This document shows positions 12,565-23,185 of a DNA stretch of 64,000 bases, in pieces (the stretch's first letter is position 1; each line of letters starts with the position of its first letter). The stretch comes from Erythroxylum novogranatense. Lineage: Eukaryota > Streptophyta > Magnoliopsida > Malpighiales > Erythroxylaceae. The notes under the pieces are model-generated. The model worked only from the letters and a program-made list of their open reading frames with translations. It had not been told where the DNA came from and did no database searches. Location: positions 78,517,887 to 78,581,886 of the forward strand of contig CM057225.1 of NCBI GenBank assembly GCA_029891385.1. The letters are read 5' to 3'. A program made the position numbers and the translations under genes.

Positions 12565-13602
12565 TCAACTCCGGATCAATTTTACCTTTTCCACGATATC
12601 CTGAATCAGCTCTGGACCCTCAATCATTCTCTCACCCTCTTCATCCCAATACAGAGGTGATCGACACTGTCTTCCATATAAAACCTCATATGGTGCCATC
12701 TCGATGCTACTGTGATAGTGATTGTTATAGGCAAACTCAATCAAGGCCAAATACTGATCCCATGCTCCTCTAAACTCCAATACACACGCCCGAAGCATAT
12801 CCTCAATAATCTTAATCTTCCTCTCACTCTGCCCATCTGTCTGAGGATGAAATGTTGTACTAAAATTCAACCAGGTACCTATAGCAGATTGTAGACTCTT
12901 CCAGAACCTCGAAGTAAACCTGGGATCCCTGTCTGATACTATAGACATTGGAACCCCCTGCAGTCTCACTATCTCAGTCACATACTTCTGGGCCAACTGA
13001 TCAAGAGAATTGTTCTCCCTCACTAGCAAGAAATGGGCTGATTTAGTTAACCGGTCCACTATGAACCAGATAGCATCATGCTGCCTCAGCGTCCTAGGCA
13101 ACCCTATAATGAAATCCATAGTAATTCGTTCCCATTTTCACTCAGGAATAGGCAACGAATGAAGCTTTCCCACGAGAGCCTAGTGCTCAGCCTTAACTTG
13201 TTGGCACGTCATACACCTGGAGACATATTCTGCCACCTGCTTCTTCATGCCAGGCCACCAAAAATGTTGCTTTAGAGTGTTATACATCTTGGTACTACCA
13301 GGATGCATAGCATAGGCGGTCATATGTGCTTCCTCCAGAATCTCACGCCTCAAATCATCCACATCAGGCACACACAACCTCTGCCCTAACCATAATGTCC
13401 CATCTCTCAACTCAAATTCAGAATTCAGATCAGACTTCACTTTCTCAATCAGTTTCACCATAGCAGGATCCTTGTCCTGAACTCTCCTGATCTTGTCATG
13501 TAGCATCGGTATGAGCTTCAGAGTGGCTAAAAAAGCTCCATCATGCTCCAGATTCAACTGAACATTCAAAGCCCTCAACTGAATCAAATTAGGCAATCTC
13601 AA
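12565..13602 (-). pseudogene. Element 1 integrase (HHCC zinc domain and DDE core)
   Basis: The N-terminal zinc domain reads HPGSTKMYNTLKQHFWWPG and then CMTCQQVKAEH (about 13190-13310). The core follows with MDFIIGLPRT (first catalytic Asp, near 13112), IVSDRDPRFTSRFW (second Asp intact, near 12925) and the HPQTDGQSERK motif (catalytic Glu). GAWDQYLALIEFAYNN and YGRQCRSPLYWDE close the domain. TAG and TGA stops lie between the zinc domain and the core (about 13140-13180) and after the core, so no full integrase is made. Normally it would insert the cDNA into the genome. Confidence 0.9.
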
Positions 13603-14025
13603 TACCTAAATCTGAGCTGCATTGATGTGAGACTTCCTGCTCAAAGCATCCGCCACCACATTAGCCTTCCCTGGGTGGTACTCAATTGTACAGTCATAAT
13701 CCTTCAGCAGCTCTATCCATCTCCTCTGCCTCAAATTCAACTCTCTCTGACTCAGCAGATACCTCAAACTCTTATGATCAGTGTAAATCTAAAATGTCTC
13801 ACCATACAAGTAGTGTCTCCAAATCTTTAGGGCAAAAACAACTGCAGCTAACTCCAAATCATGCACTGGATAATTTACCTCATGAGACCTCAAATTTCTT
13901 GAGGCACAGGCAATCACTCTACCTTGCTGCATCAAAACACACCCTAATCCCTGATGGGAAGCATCACTATACACCTCATAACCTCCAGTCCCAGATGGAA
14001 TAGCTAACACCGGTGCAGTGGTCAA
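13603..14025 (-). pseudogene. Element 1 RNase H domain
   Basis: The domain opens with [16 protein letters not shown] (the first catalytic Asp is present) and continues with [24 protein letters not shown], the standard Ty3/gypsy RNase H core. [12 protein letters not shown] and the ADALSRKS linker follow in the direction of integrase. A stop interrupts the domain near 13787 and another lies near 13606. It would remove the RNA strand during reverse transcription. Confidence 0.88.
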
Positions 14026-15165
14026 CCGATGTTTCAGCTCCTCAAAGCTCTTCTGGCACTCCTCAGTCTATCTGAATGGTGCATTCTTCCTTAGAAGTTT
14101 TTTCAGAGGGGTTGAGATCAATGAAAATCCCTCGACAAACCTTCGGTAATAACCAACCAATCCTACGAAACTCCGAATCTCAGACACATTCCTAGGAGCT
14201 TCCCACTTCATCACTACCTCAATCTTACTAGGATAGACCTAAATACCCTCTCCAGTCACTATGTGGCCTAGAAACACTACCTCATCTAGCCAAAATTCAC
14301 ACTTACTGAATTTGACATAAAGCTACTTCTCCCTCATAAGCTGCAAAACAGTCCTCAAATGCTCAGCATGTTCCTGTCTACTCCTCGAATACTCCAATAA
14401 TATGTCATCAATGAACACAATGAAAAACTGATCTAGGTAGGGCTGAAATACCTTATTCATCAAGGCCATAAAAGCTACTGGGGCATTAGTCAACCCGAAC
14501 GGCATTACCAAAAACTCAAAATGCCAATACCTGCTCTTGAAGGCACTCTTAGGCACATCAACCTCTGTTATCTTCAGCTGATAATACCCAGACCTCAGAT
14601 CCAGCTTAGTGAACACCTGAGGTCCCTGCAACTAATCAAACAAGTCATCGATCCTAGGCAGTGGACACTTATTCTTCACTGTCACCCGATTTAGCTGCCT
14701 ATAATCGATGCACAATCTCAGAGTCCCATCCTTCTTCTTCACAAACAATACCGGAGTTCCCCAAGGTAAGACACTGGGCCTGATAAAACCCTTCTCTAAT
14801 AACTCTTGTAACTGAGCCTTCATCTCCCTCAGTTCCATAGGTGCCATCCTATATGGAGGGATAGATATAGGCGCAGTACCTGGAACGAGGTCAATAGTGA
14901 ACTCTGTTTCTCGATCTGGCGGTAAACCCGGTAACTCATCAGGAAATACATCTGGAAATTTCCTAACAACGGGAATATCCTGTAACCTCTGCTCGACTCT
15001 AGTGTCAATAACATGGGCCAGATAGTCCTTACATCCTCCCTGCATCAATCTCAGGGCACTCAGGAAAGAGATCATCCGGGCTGGCACTACCTGACTAACT
15101 CCTCTGAACACTGCTCTAGGTTGACCAGGAGACTCTAAGACAACCTCCTTGGTATAGCAATCCAT
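14026..15165 (-). pseudogene. Element 1 reverse transcriptase
   Basis: Motifs in order are [20 protein letters not shown], the [10 protein letters not shown] segment, [19 protein letters not shown], and then [25 protein letters not shown] and the catalytic box FIDDIL near 14390-14410. The box is followed by LEYSRS rather than the usual VYSRS, so one extra codon sits next to the active site. A TAG stop at 14632-14634 stands where the family has Gln (FDQLQG), fitting a CAG to TAG transition. Further stops occur downstream of 14323. The domain is clearly inactive. Confidence 0.92.
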
Positions 15166-15186
15166 AATGGCCCTATGGGCAGTAAG

Positions 15187-15480
15187 TCAGTCCATGCCCA
15201 GAATCACCTCGATCTCTCTCAATGGTAACACTATAAGGTCTACTCTCAACACTGCTTGATCAATCTGGATCGAGCATCCCTTGCAGACCTCTCCCAGAGC
15301 AGTAGTACTACCTAGAGGTGTACTCACCTCTAGCTCATACAGTAACATCTCCCTATCCCCATGCAATCTACATGTCAAATGTGGTGCAATAAAAGAATGT
15401 GTGGATCCTGGATCCAACAGTGCAAATGCTTCAATATCAGAAATAAGAAGCATACCAGCTACTACATCTGGAGAATCCTA
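15187..15480 (-). pseudogene. Element 1 aspartic protease
   Basis: The retropepsin-type signature reads FALLDPGSTHSFI (about 15390-15430). The catalytic triad Asp-Ser/Thr-Gly has become Asp-Pro-Gly, which should impair it. LIVLPLREIEVILGMD ends the domain and matches the conserved ILGMDWL region, with a stop where Trp is expected. Protease would process Gag-Pol. Confidence 0.85.
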
Positions 15481-16623
15481 GGCCTCCTGCCTAGTCATGG
15501 CGTAGATCCTGGCCTGATACTGTGGTCGGCTGCCCTGTCCCTCAGTCCTCACAAAGGATCCCTCAACTCTACCTCGGCCCCTCTGCCCGAATCCACCACC
15601 TCTACCATGTTGCACCGTAGTATTGCTGCCTGATCTCGCACTAACCACAGACTGAGCTCCCAAGTAGCAGGGCAATCCCTGATCTGATGATCCATGGAGC
15701 CGCATTTAAGACAGGCTCCAGTCAATCGCCAACACTCCCCACTGTGCCTCTTGTCGCAATGCTCACAAACTGTCAGAATCTGCCCTGTACTTCTACCACT
15801 GCCACCGCCAGTCTGAACAAACCTCCCTCTTTGCCCATATATGGACTGTCTAAATCCACTTGGTGACCTGAAAGTCTTGCTCTAGCGCTTGCTAAATCCA
15901 CTTCCAGAACTGCCCTGACTATCACTCGGTCTCTTATCCCTGGACCCCTGATCAATCTCAGCCTGTCGCTGTCTCAACAGCTGCTCAACTTGCACTACAG
16001 CAGCTCTTAGCTCAACAAAAGTACCCATATCAGATCGGGTCAACCTGGTGCAGATCTCCAAATTGAGGCCATTCTCGAACCTCCGGCACCTATCAGCCTC
16101 AGTGGAAATCAAAGCAGTAGCATAACCTATGAGCTCGTTAAATCTCACCTCATACTCTGCCACTATCATCCTACCCTGCTTCAGCTCTAGGAACTCCTAC
16201 ATCTTCATCTCAAGATACACCTTGGGCATGTAATTGTCTTTAAAATGACCTTAGAAAATCCTCCCATGTCAATAAGCAAGGCCTGGTGGTACTGCCAGGG
16301 ACAGTCTTCTACCACTGATAAGATGGGCCCTGCAGAAGAGAGACTGCATAATCAAATTGCTCATCTGAGTCACAATCCATCTGGTCGAAGACTCTCTCAG
16401 TCCTCTCCAGCCATCCCTCAACCTCAATAGGGCCTGTGCTACCATAGAAATCCACAGCCCCCTGCTTATGCAGTTTATCATACCTCCTCTCCTGTCTCAC
16501 GGGAACTCTAGGAGGTAGCTCCTCTAAACAAGGCACCAAGGACTCCCTACTAGCTCCAACTGATCCTTGGTTAGCTGGTTGATCAATCTGATCACCAAGA
16601 ATGGATGACCTATAACAAAACAA
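15481..16623 (-). pseudogene. Element 1 gag with CCHC zinc knuckle
   Basis: The capsid-like part reads AVDFYGSTGPIEVEGWLERTERVF, here recognised by AVDFYG and EGWLERTERVF, then YEVRFNELIGYA and CRRFENGLN, all typical of plant retrotransposon gag. A zinc knuckle CLKCGSMDHQIRDCP lies at about 15670-15715, preceded by a second CEHC-type cluster near 15755. Stops and frame changes lie near 16310, 16170-16230, 15880 and 15690. Gag would form the virus-like particle and bind element RNA. Confidence 0.87.
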
Positions 16624-16700
16624 TAATCCCGATCAGTTTCTGCATTTCTCACAATAATTCAAGCCTAAATATTTAACTAGTCCCAACAGATTCCAACCAT

Positions 16701-16712
16701 ACTCTGATACCA
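16701..16712 (-). promoter_or_regulatory. Primer-binding site of element 1 (initiator Met tRNA)
   Basis: On the minus strand, six bases after the 5' LTR, the sequence is TGGTATCAGAGT. It is complementary to the 3' end of plant initiator methionine tRNA (family site TGGTATCAGAGC). Confidence 0.9.
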
Positions 16713-16718
16713 CCTAAA

Positions 16719-19700
16719 TGTAGCACCCCCTTACCATAAAGTATATACCGGGACGTCCGTAGGTCATTTCGATACATATCCGACTCTCTCGGTCCTGAAA
16801 AATAATTTGCAAATTTGGGTGAGTTTGCGAAATCAGTGAGGAACCATCATCGATGGTTCACCCAATTCATGCATTACTCAACAAGATCACAATTATAGCA
16901 TAAATAGCCCATTTAGAAGTCCCACATGATTATTCACACGAACACAAGGCAATTTGCCTTTCACTCAATCAAAGACATTCAATCAAATGCATATGTAATG
17001 CGCACGTGACACCTTTCCAATTTATTACGTTGTTGTGATCGAGCGCCTAATCTGTCCCAATAAGGACGCATTAATCGATTAGCCTGAGGCTCTAAATCAC
17101 TATAGGCTCGAGGCCTAATTACGTTAAGCTTTAAGCTCTTGGTGGCTTCTCCGGTCACAATTGTGAATTACTGATCATGCATTTATGCATGGAATGCATC
17201 TGTCGAAATAAAGCAAAGCCAACATCACAAACGATCCCAAATTAACACATTCACACAAATAATGCACAAGTAATCACATTAAAATGACATATAGCACTTC
17301 TATGTCATCATCTCCCAGTACATCGGGGAATCCAGTCATAAACAAACGCACAAGCCCTCCATTATTCTCCACAGTGGTATAATTGCAAAATAATAAACAA
17401 ATAATAATTGAGAAACCATCTAGGTTACTCACAAAATAGCTTCTGAGCTAATTTCGGGAAGTCTCGGCAATGTCCGTGAGATGACGTTCTAATTGTGCCT
17501 CTATAACATTCAAAATATTCACACATTACCAAATGCACAATCAGAAATATTAAATAATGCACATGTAGCAATTTAGATGTGTACAATACATGTTCGTGAC
17601 ATTCCCGGCACTATTGCACAAATTCCTGTCAGAAAAATTTCCTCTAAACATTAGAAACTCATTGACACTAAAATCTCTCAATTTGGACCTCTATAGGTCC
17701 AATTATAAATAAAAAGACGGATCAGAAAAATCATGATTCGGTCCCCTCACTTCGACCTAACCAATCCCCGACAATTTCAGTTCTAGAAATTCCCAATTTC
17801 ACAAATAAATGAAATTAAATATTATACGAATCTGATGCCTCGAGGCCCAGGTCAATCGAATGTCGGGTACAAAAGTTATGCACAAAAGAAATAGCATTTA
17901 GAAATCAAACTAAATAATCATAAATAAAATAAAATAAAATAAAATAAAAAATATATCAGTTGGGTCTTGCCCTCCATCTCGCGAGGGCGACAGATCGCCC
18001 TCGCGAGACGCAAGGTTTCGAATATCTGTTTTAAATTTTTTTTAAAAAAACCTAATTTTCCAATTTCATAAAAACCTTTCTTTCTTCATTCATATATCAC
18101 CTCTTCTTTCACATAACTTATCTTTTCACACAAAAGTGCAAACAACACAAATTAGGTCTTGTTGGAAAGATCTTGAAAAATCCTACAAGTTTCATGCAGA
18201 GCTAAAAATCCAATTTCACCCCTAAGGGTGTCAAAAATGCACTGAAAAATATTGCCTAGTCACACATTTAACACAACAGTACAACATCTTTCTAAAATCA
18301 TAACTTTTCATCCCTTTAGCCAAAAATTCCAAAATTTATATTAATAAAAATAGAAAAACAAATTCTACAACTTTAATGAACAACTTGTAAGCCAATTCCA
18401 TCTCTAACCAAATCAAATTCTCAAACAAAGTTTCAGCCTACCCAAATTATTCTCAACAGAAACCCAATCTATCAAAATTCATAACTCCACATCCCCTTAG
18501 CGGAAAATTGCATACCATATAGCAATAAAAAACTCAGACAATACACTACAATTCTAAAGAAGGACCTCATAGCAAATTCCAATTCAAACTAGTTCAAATC
18601 CTCTCATAAATGTGGCTGTCCTGTTAGGGTTTATGAAATTAGCATTTAACCTAAACCCTAACAAAACTTTACAAATTTATATCTAACAATCCTTACATCC
18701 AAAATTCGCATAAAATACCTGATTAGAAAGCTACAACAATCCTCTACAACTTTTCAGAAGGTCACTACCTTGAGAAAATTTCACCCTTAAAAGTCCCAAA
18801 TAAATATCAGAACACAGAAAGCACAAAACCTATGCCCTTAGAGCATTTGCACACCAAAACACAATTTGGGCTGCATTACCACCTGAACATTATCAGACCA
18901 TAACTTGCAATCTACACATCAAAAAATATCATACTCAGTGGCGTTAGAAAGATAACAAATAAATATTCAACTTTCATGAAGTCCAATTTTACAAAATCTG
19001 TCTCCTTTATCCTAGAAAAATTCTCAAATTTCAGGTCTTCGATAATGGAACCAAAATCCGGATACTATTTATCCATCACACATATCTCAACTTCCAAACA
19101 AAATTCAAAGCTCTTCAAGCCACAATTGGACAGAACTTCCTTCATAGGAATTCTATCCATACTTCTCAAGATTAATTTAAACCAAACCTCAACTCAATAG
19201 CATAACTACATCAAAAGTTATAAACAAATACCTAAAACATGCACAAGTTCCATTTTCCAGATTTCATAACAAACTCTACTCCTTTCATGCAAACATCAAT
19301 ACCACACCAATAAACATCCCATTTTGCCAAGAATTCAGCCACAAATTCATCAAGACAATTACTTGAGTAATTAATCACAATTTGGCAGCACACCACATAC
19401 ACAATTTTCTTCCCTAAATTTCCATTCATCTAGCATCACAAAACCAATCCAAAACATGTTAATAATTCATCTTTTACCAATCATAAACCAATCAAAGAAG
19501 CAACCTACCCATACAATCAAACCATAAGCTTTATGAAATTAATGCACCAAGAAGCACAATAAATACTTCTACCTACTAAGGAAAGAACACAATACAAATT
19601 TCTCACCTAAACAAGCTTCAAGCTCTTCAATTTCTCCAAACTTTTTCCAAGTTTCTACCTTCCTCCCTACACCACACGATCATCCACTCACACACACAAC

Positions 19701-20441
19701 ACTCACCATCACAAGGCTTAAGCTTGGTTTTGTATATGAAGGAAGAAGGAGCAAGCAAGTAGACAAGAAAAAATTCTTGTTTGGATGAAGCACACCAACG
19801 AAGAAGGAGGGGAAGAACACCTACGGATGAGAGAGCTTTTTTAAACTTTCAAAGTGATTTTCTTATGCATTTAAGGAGAAGAGTCGAGAATGAATAAGTG
19901 GAACAAAACAAAACCATTAAATGAAAGAGGACACTTGTCACTTAATGGAGAAAAAGACAAAAACATCAAGTAATACCATTTAATCAAAGAACCCTAATAC
20001 AAATTAATCTTTAATCCATCTAATGCTAATATCTCTATAACAACTCCAAAAAATCAATTATCCAATATTCCAGTGCCATTGGGCAGAAATTTTAGGTATC
20101 GAAAACCAATCAGTCCACCACTTAGCGATTTTTTCGGTCCTAAAAATCTCCTCGAAAATTTCCAAAAAAATTCCTGAAATTTCCTAAAAATGTAAAACAC
20201 ACGTAAATCACTCCAATTTAATTTTTCAAACACCATTATCACATCAATCACACAAAATTACATTTAGACTTATATGTCGGGAAATCTCATGAATGCATGT
20301 CAATCATGTGCATGTTCAAAATTTACCATTCATATAAATATAGAGGCTATATGATGCATAAGCATGCCGAGGTATATTTACACTCGCCTAGCCCGTCCCA
20401 AATGACTAATTTACCCTTCCCATCAGTGATGGGATGTTATA
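16719..20441 (-). repeat. Element 1 LTR, right copy (5' LTR), 3723 bp
   Basis: It starts TGTAGCACCCCC and ends GGGATGTTATA, where the final CA has mutated to TA; the target duplication CAAAC follows. It carries about 0.7 kb (about 18750-19445) missing from the left LTR and has lost the 0.3-kb piece near its left end. The periodic CTACAA-type motif is at 18183, 18365, 18546 and 18744, with a weaker copy near 18965. A GC-rich perfect hairpin lies at 17977-18008. Confidence 0.92.
17977..18008. repeat. GC-rich perfect hairpin in the element 1 LTR
   Basis: Two 14-bp arms, TCTCGCGAGGGCGA and TCGCCCTCGCGAGA, flank the loop CAGA. It stands out in AT-rich LTR sequence. The other LTR has a degraded counterpart near 10266-10290, so the hairpin was present at insertion. 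Confidence 0.9.
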
Positions 20442-20640
20442 CAAACCCTTTCTCAACAAATGCAAATGAACTTCATCAATAGAAAGGAAGCATTTGTGTT
20501 TGCACTTTTTACATGGATATCTAATCTTTGACCCATCCATATATGCAGGTTGCGAAGATGCATAATGAATAACGCATCAACTCCCTCAACAAATTTAGGA
20601 CTTATGAAACCATCAGTGGTTAAACGTCTATACATCTAAG
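20442..20640 (-). pseudogene. CACTA (En/Spm) transposase N-terminal domain, proximal piece
   Basis: On the minus strand the piece starts with MYRRLTTDGFISPKFVEGV, then after a one-base frame change reads MDGSKIRYPCKKCKH and CFLSIDEVHLHLLRKGF. This is the transposase-associated domain at the N terminus of plant CACTA transposases: MYxR...FxxGVxxF, MDGxKIRCPCxKCxN, LxxxGF. One Cys of the usual CPC is Tyr. The domain continues at 8757 on the far side of element 1. The frameshift near 20560 shows it was already broken or decayed later. Confidence 0.8.
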
Positions 20641-21137
20641 ATCTATAGCGAAAACTCATATATGGAGGGCTGTTATTTTAAAACATCGAATCCAAAGTTA
20701 GTCTGTATGTTAGCCACATATAACAAAACATATAAGATAAGACACGTAATTAATCATTAGGTTTTCTCGTTCTGAATCCGAGCTAAGCTCCTATAATATT
20801 TAAACTGAATATCCAACATATATGTTTGTAATCATATATGTCAGAAGATAATGATTGATCGCAATTTGATATTTAATGGATATTAAATATACAATATTTG
20901 TCAAATAAGTATTCATACAAATATGAATATTATTGTAAAAACCTATTTTAATCAATTCGTTGCACATATACAATTTCACATAAACATATCAAATTATGTC
21001 CACATTACAGGTAAAGAGAAAGGCATTTTAAAGAGCATCCATCAAATTATGGCTTCAATTAATTAAGGTAACTGGAACTATTACATAAATCAACCTCATC
21101 ATGTATAAATTAATATGTACTGAAATTTATACCGCAA
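20641..21137. other. AT-rich stretch with no recognised gene
   Basis: Upstream (in minus sense) of the CACTA transposase start. It may be the 5' part of that element, but no CACTA terminal repeat could be found. Confidence 0.5.
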
Positions 21138-21434
21138 TCAAGTTTCGTATCGTGCAAGACATATCAATAAAAGATTCAGGAAGATGTTATGGGAAGTTAA
21201 TCCGCAAACACATGAATCAAGAGCAAAACATAGTAACAAAAACATAAGCACTGACCTCAATCGAAACGCAGAGAAATGTTCTTGAAGTACGTCATCGGAG
21301 AAGATGATGATAGAGCTACAATGAAGACCAACAATAAAATCATTCATAGTGTAATTGGAAAGTGGGATATATGAAAACAGTTGCCATGAAACATTATACT
21401 CAATGCATGACATTTATTATACTCAAATAATTCA
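21138..21434. repeat. Direct repeat, copy A (about 297 bp)
   Basis: This segment, from TCAAGTTTCGTATCGTGCAA to ACTCAAATAATTCA, recurs almost unchanged at 21687-21984, displaced by about 550 bp. On the minus strand it contains a 91-codon open frame with no family resemblance, followed by a possible splice donor. It may be a local tandem duplication inside an unknown element. Confidence 0.85.
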
Positions 21435-21686
21435 ACCATCAAGTCATATCCTAAATAATTTCCATAATTATAGGTCTCCTCTAAAATAAGATCACCAATT
21501 AAAACTAATGAGCTCATGTTTTAATTTCAAAATCATCATGTACGAGGATCCTATTGAAATTTCGGCAGTATTTCCCCTATAATAAGGACATCCTCCTTAT
21601 GAAATAAGCCCCCTACAATAAAAACATACTTCTATCTCAATTAGTAACCACAACGCAAATTGGGTCTCCATACTACTTGTCTCTTG
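21435..21686. other. Spacer between direct repeats A and B, no gene seen
   Basis: AT-rich, with no long open frame and no recognised motif. Confidence 0.5.
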
Positions 21687-21984
21687 TCAAATTTCACATC
21701 GTGCAAGACATATCAATAAAAGATCCAGGAAGATGATATGGGAAGTTCATCCGCAAGCACATTAATCAAGAGCAAAAAAATAGTAACAAAAACATAAGCA
21801 CTAACCTCAATCGAAACGCTGAGAAATGTTCCTGAAGTACATCACCGGAGAAGATGATGATAGAGCTACAATGAAAATCAACAATAAAATCATTCATAGC
21901 TTAATTAGAAAGCGGGATATATGAAAACAGTTGCCATGAAATATTATACTCAATGCATGACATTTATTATACTCAAATAATTCA
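21687..21984. repeat. Direct repeat, copy B (about 298 bp)
   Basis: Matches 21138-21434 with a few substitutions (for example GATTCAGG to GATCCAGG). The minus-strand open frame of copy A is interrupted here, so coding is unlikely. Confidence 0.85.
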
Positions 21985-22926
21985 CAATATCATAATCACA
22001 TAACAATGACATAATGCATAAGTCTGAATTCATTTGCTTATGCCAAATTTGAACACATTCATTCTCACTTAAGAGAGGCAAGTCATAATGTCGATGGAGT
22101 ACTAAGACATTAGACCACAATAACTAGGGTGGAAGAAAACAAGTTACTGGAAGACACAAGTTTAGATGACTTAAGCTAGGAGGGAAAAAGGCACAAGAAG
22201 TCAATTCCTCTAGCCCCACACCTATCAATAAGGAGGATAGCAATACTTGAAATTAACTATAACCTATTTAGATGATTTCACAAAATTCTATTTAGATCAA
22301 TGGGGAGAAGGAAGATGACCAATCAACCATTGAGCACATTGCTAAATTTTCTATTTAGTGTGGTGAATTGACTAATTATAAAAATTTTAATAATTTCAAG
22401 TGTAGAATGTCCCAAAAATTGTTAACAGGCGCAACTTTCTCCTAATATGTTTTGTTGTCTAAAAATTTTGTCCTTTTGTGGCCTGAAATGTTGAGACTAT
22501 TTTCCATTCAATTTTTTCAAACTGAAATTTAAGTCAATATTGTTGAATTGTCTATAGTTACTTAGAAAAGTGACAAGAATACGTACATGTTCATCACTTG
22601 AATCAAAGTGATGAGAAGTTGATGTCAAAATTTTAGGTTGATAGTATAAGCGAACACTATATGACTTATGTTGGCTTAATTTAGGGTGAATTTTACAAAA
22701 GAGAATTTAAATTTGTCAATTTAGTTAGTAAATATTTGTTATTAATACAAATTTTGACATCCTAGCATTATTAGAAAAGGTACAAGAAATTATTAACGGA
22801 AGTGACTAATCTATATCTTTTTATTTATGTCACTTTAAATTGTAAATGATGAAGCCTTAAAGTGTTCTAGCTTTGATAAGGAATAAAGTTAATATTTCTT
22901 ATATTCCTTGGCAATATATTGAGAAT
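21985..22926. other. AT-rich intergenic DNA
   Basis: No open frame or motif I can name. It is probably old transposon debris. Confidence 0.5.
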
Positions 22927-23185
22927 TGTTGAACATAAATATGCGGCCTCGAGAGTAAACATAATATAATGTAAAAGAGAGTATTTCTTTACGTAGAAAG
23001 GAGACATATCTGCGTGTCAAGAGTTCCACATGTCCCCTATTACATAGACCACAACTTCTTATCTATTTCTCTATAAAATATGTGTCCATGTAGCCATCCT
23101 TATTCTCTATAAATTTCTTTAGAAGTAATAACTTGAACACAAGTACATGTTTAAGATTATATATGACACCTTATTCTCAGTCTCA
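22927..23185 (+). mobile_element. Possible short LTR with degraded primer-binding site
   Basis: It starts TGTTGAACATAAATATG, holds a TATA-like CTATAAAATATG near 23072, and ends in TCTCA. It is followed by TGGTAACATAGGG (23188-23200), which resembles a mutated TGGTATCAGAGC primer-binding site. Size and TATA position would suit a Copia-type LTR. No target duplication or gag was found, so this is tentative. Confidence 0.3.

Larger units (their letters stand above)
8758..20441 (-). mobile_element. Element 1: complete but decayed Ty3/gypsy chromovirus (Tekay/Del-like)
   Basis: This 11.7-kb element has two LTRs (8758-12044 and 16719-20441), a polypurine tract, a primer-binding site and a 4.67-kb interior in the order gag, protease, reverse transcriptase, RNase H, integrase, chromodomain-like tail, all on the minus strand. 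A perfect 5-bp target duplication, CAAAC, lies at 8753-8757 and 20442-20446. Domain order and the C-terminal VLWRNHSIEETTWE block place it with plant chromoviruses; Tekay/Del is my assignment from family memory. Many stops and frameshifts make it non-autonomous. It inserted into a CACTA transposase fragment. Confidence 0.93.

Noticed and set aside
21138..21413. A 91-codon minus-strand open frame as a gene
   Set aside because: No family resemblance, and the near-identical repeat 550 bp away does not keep the frame.
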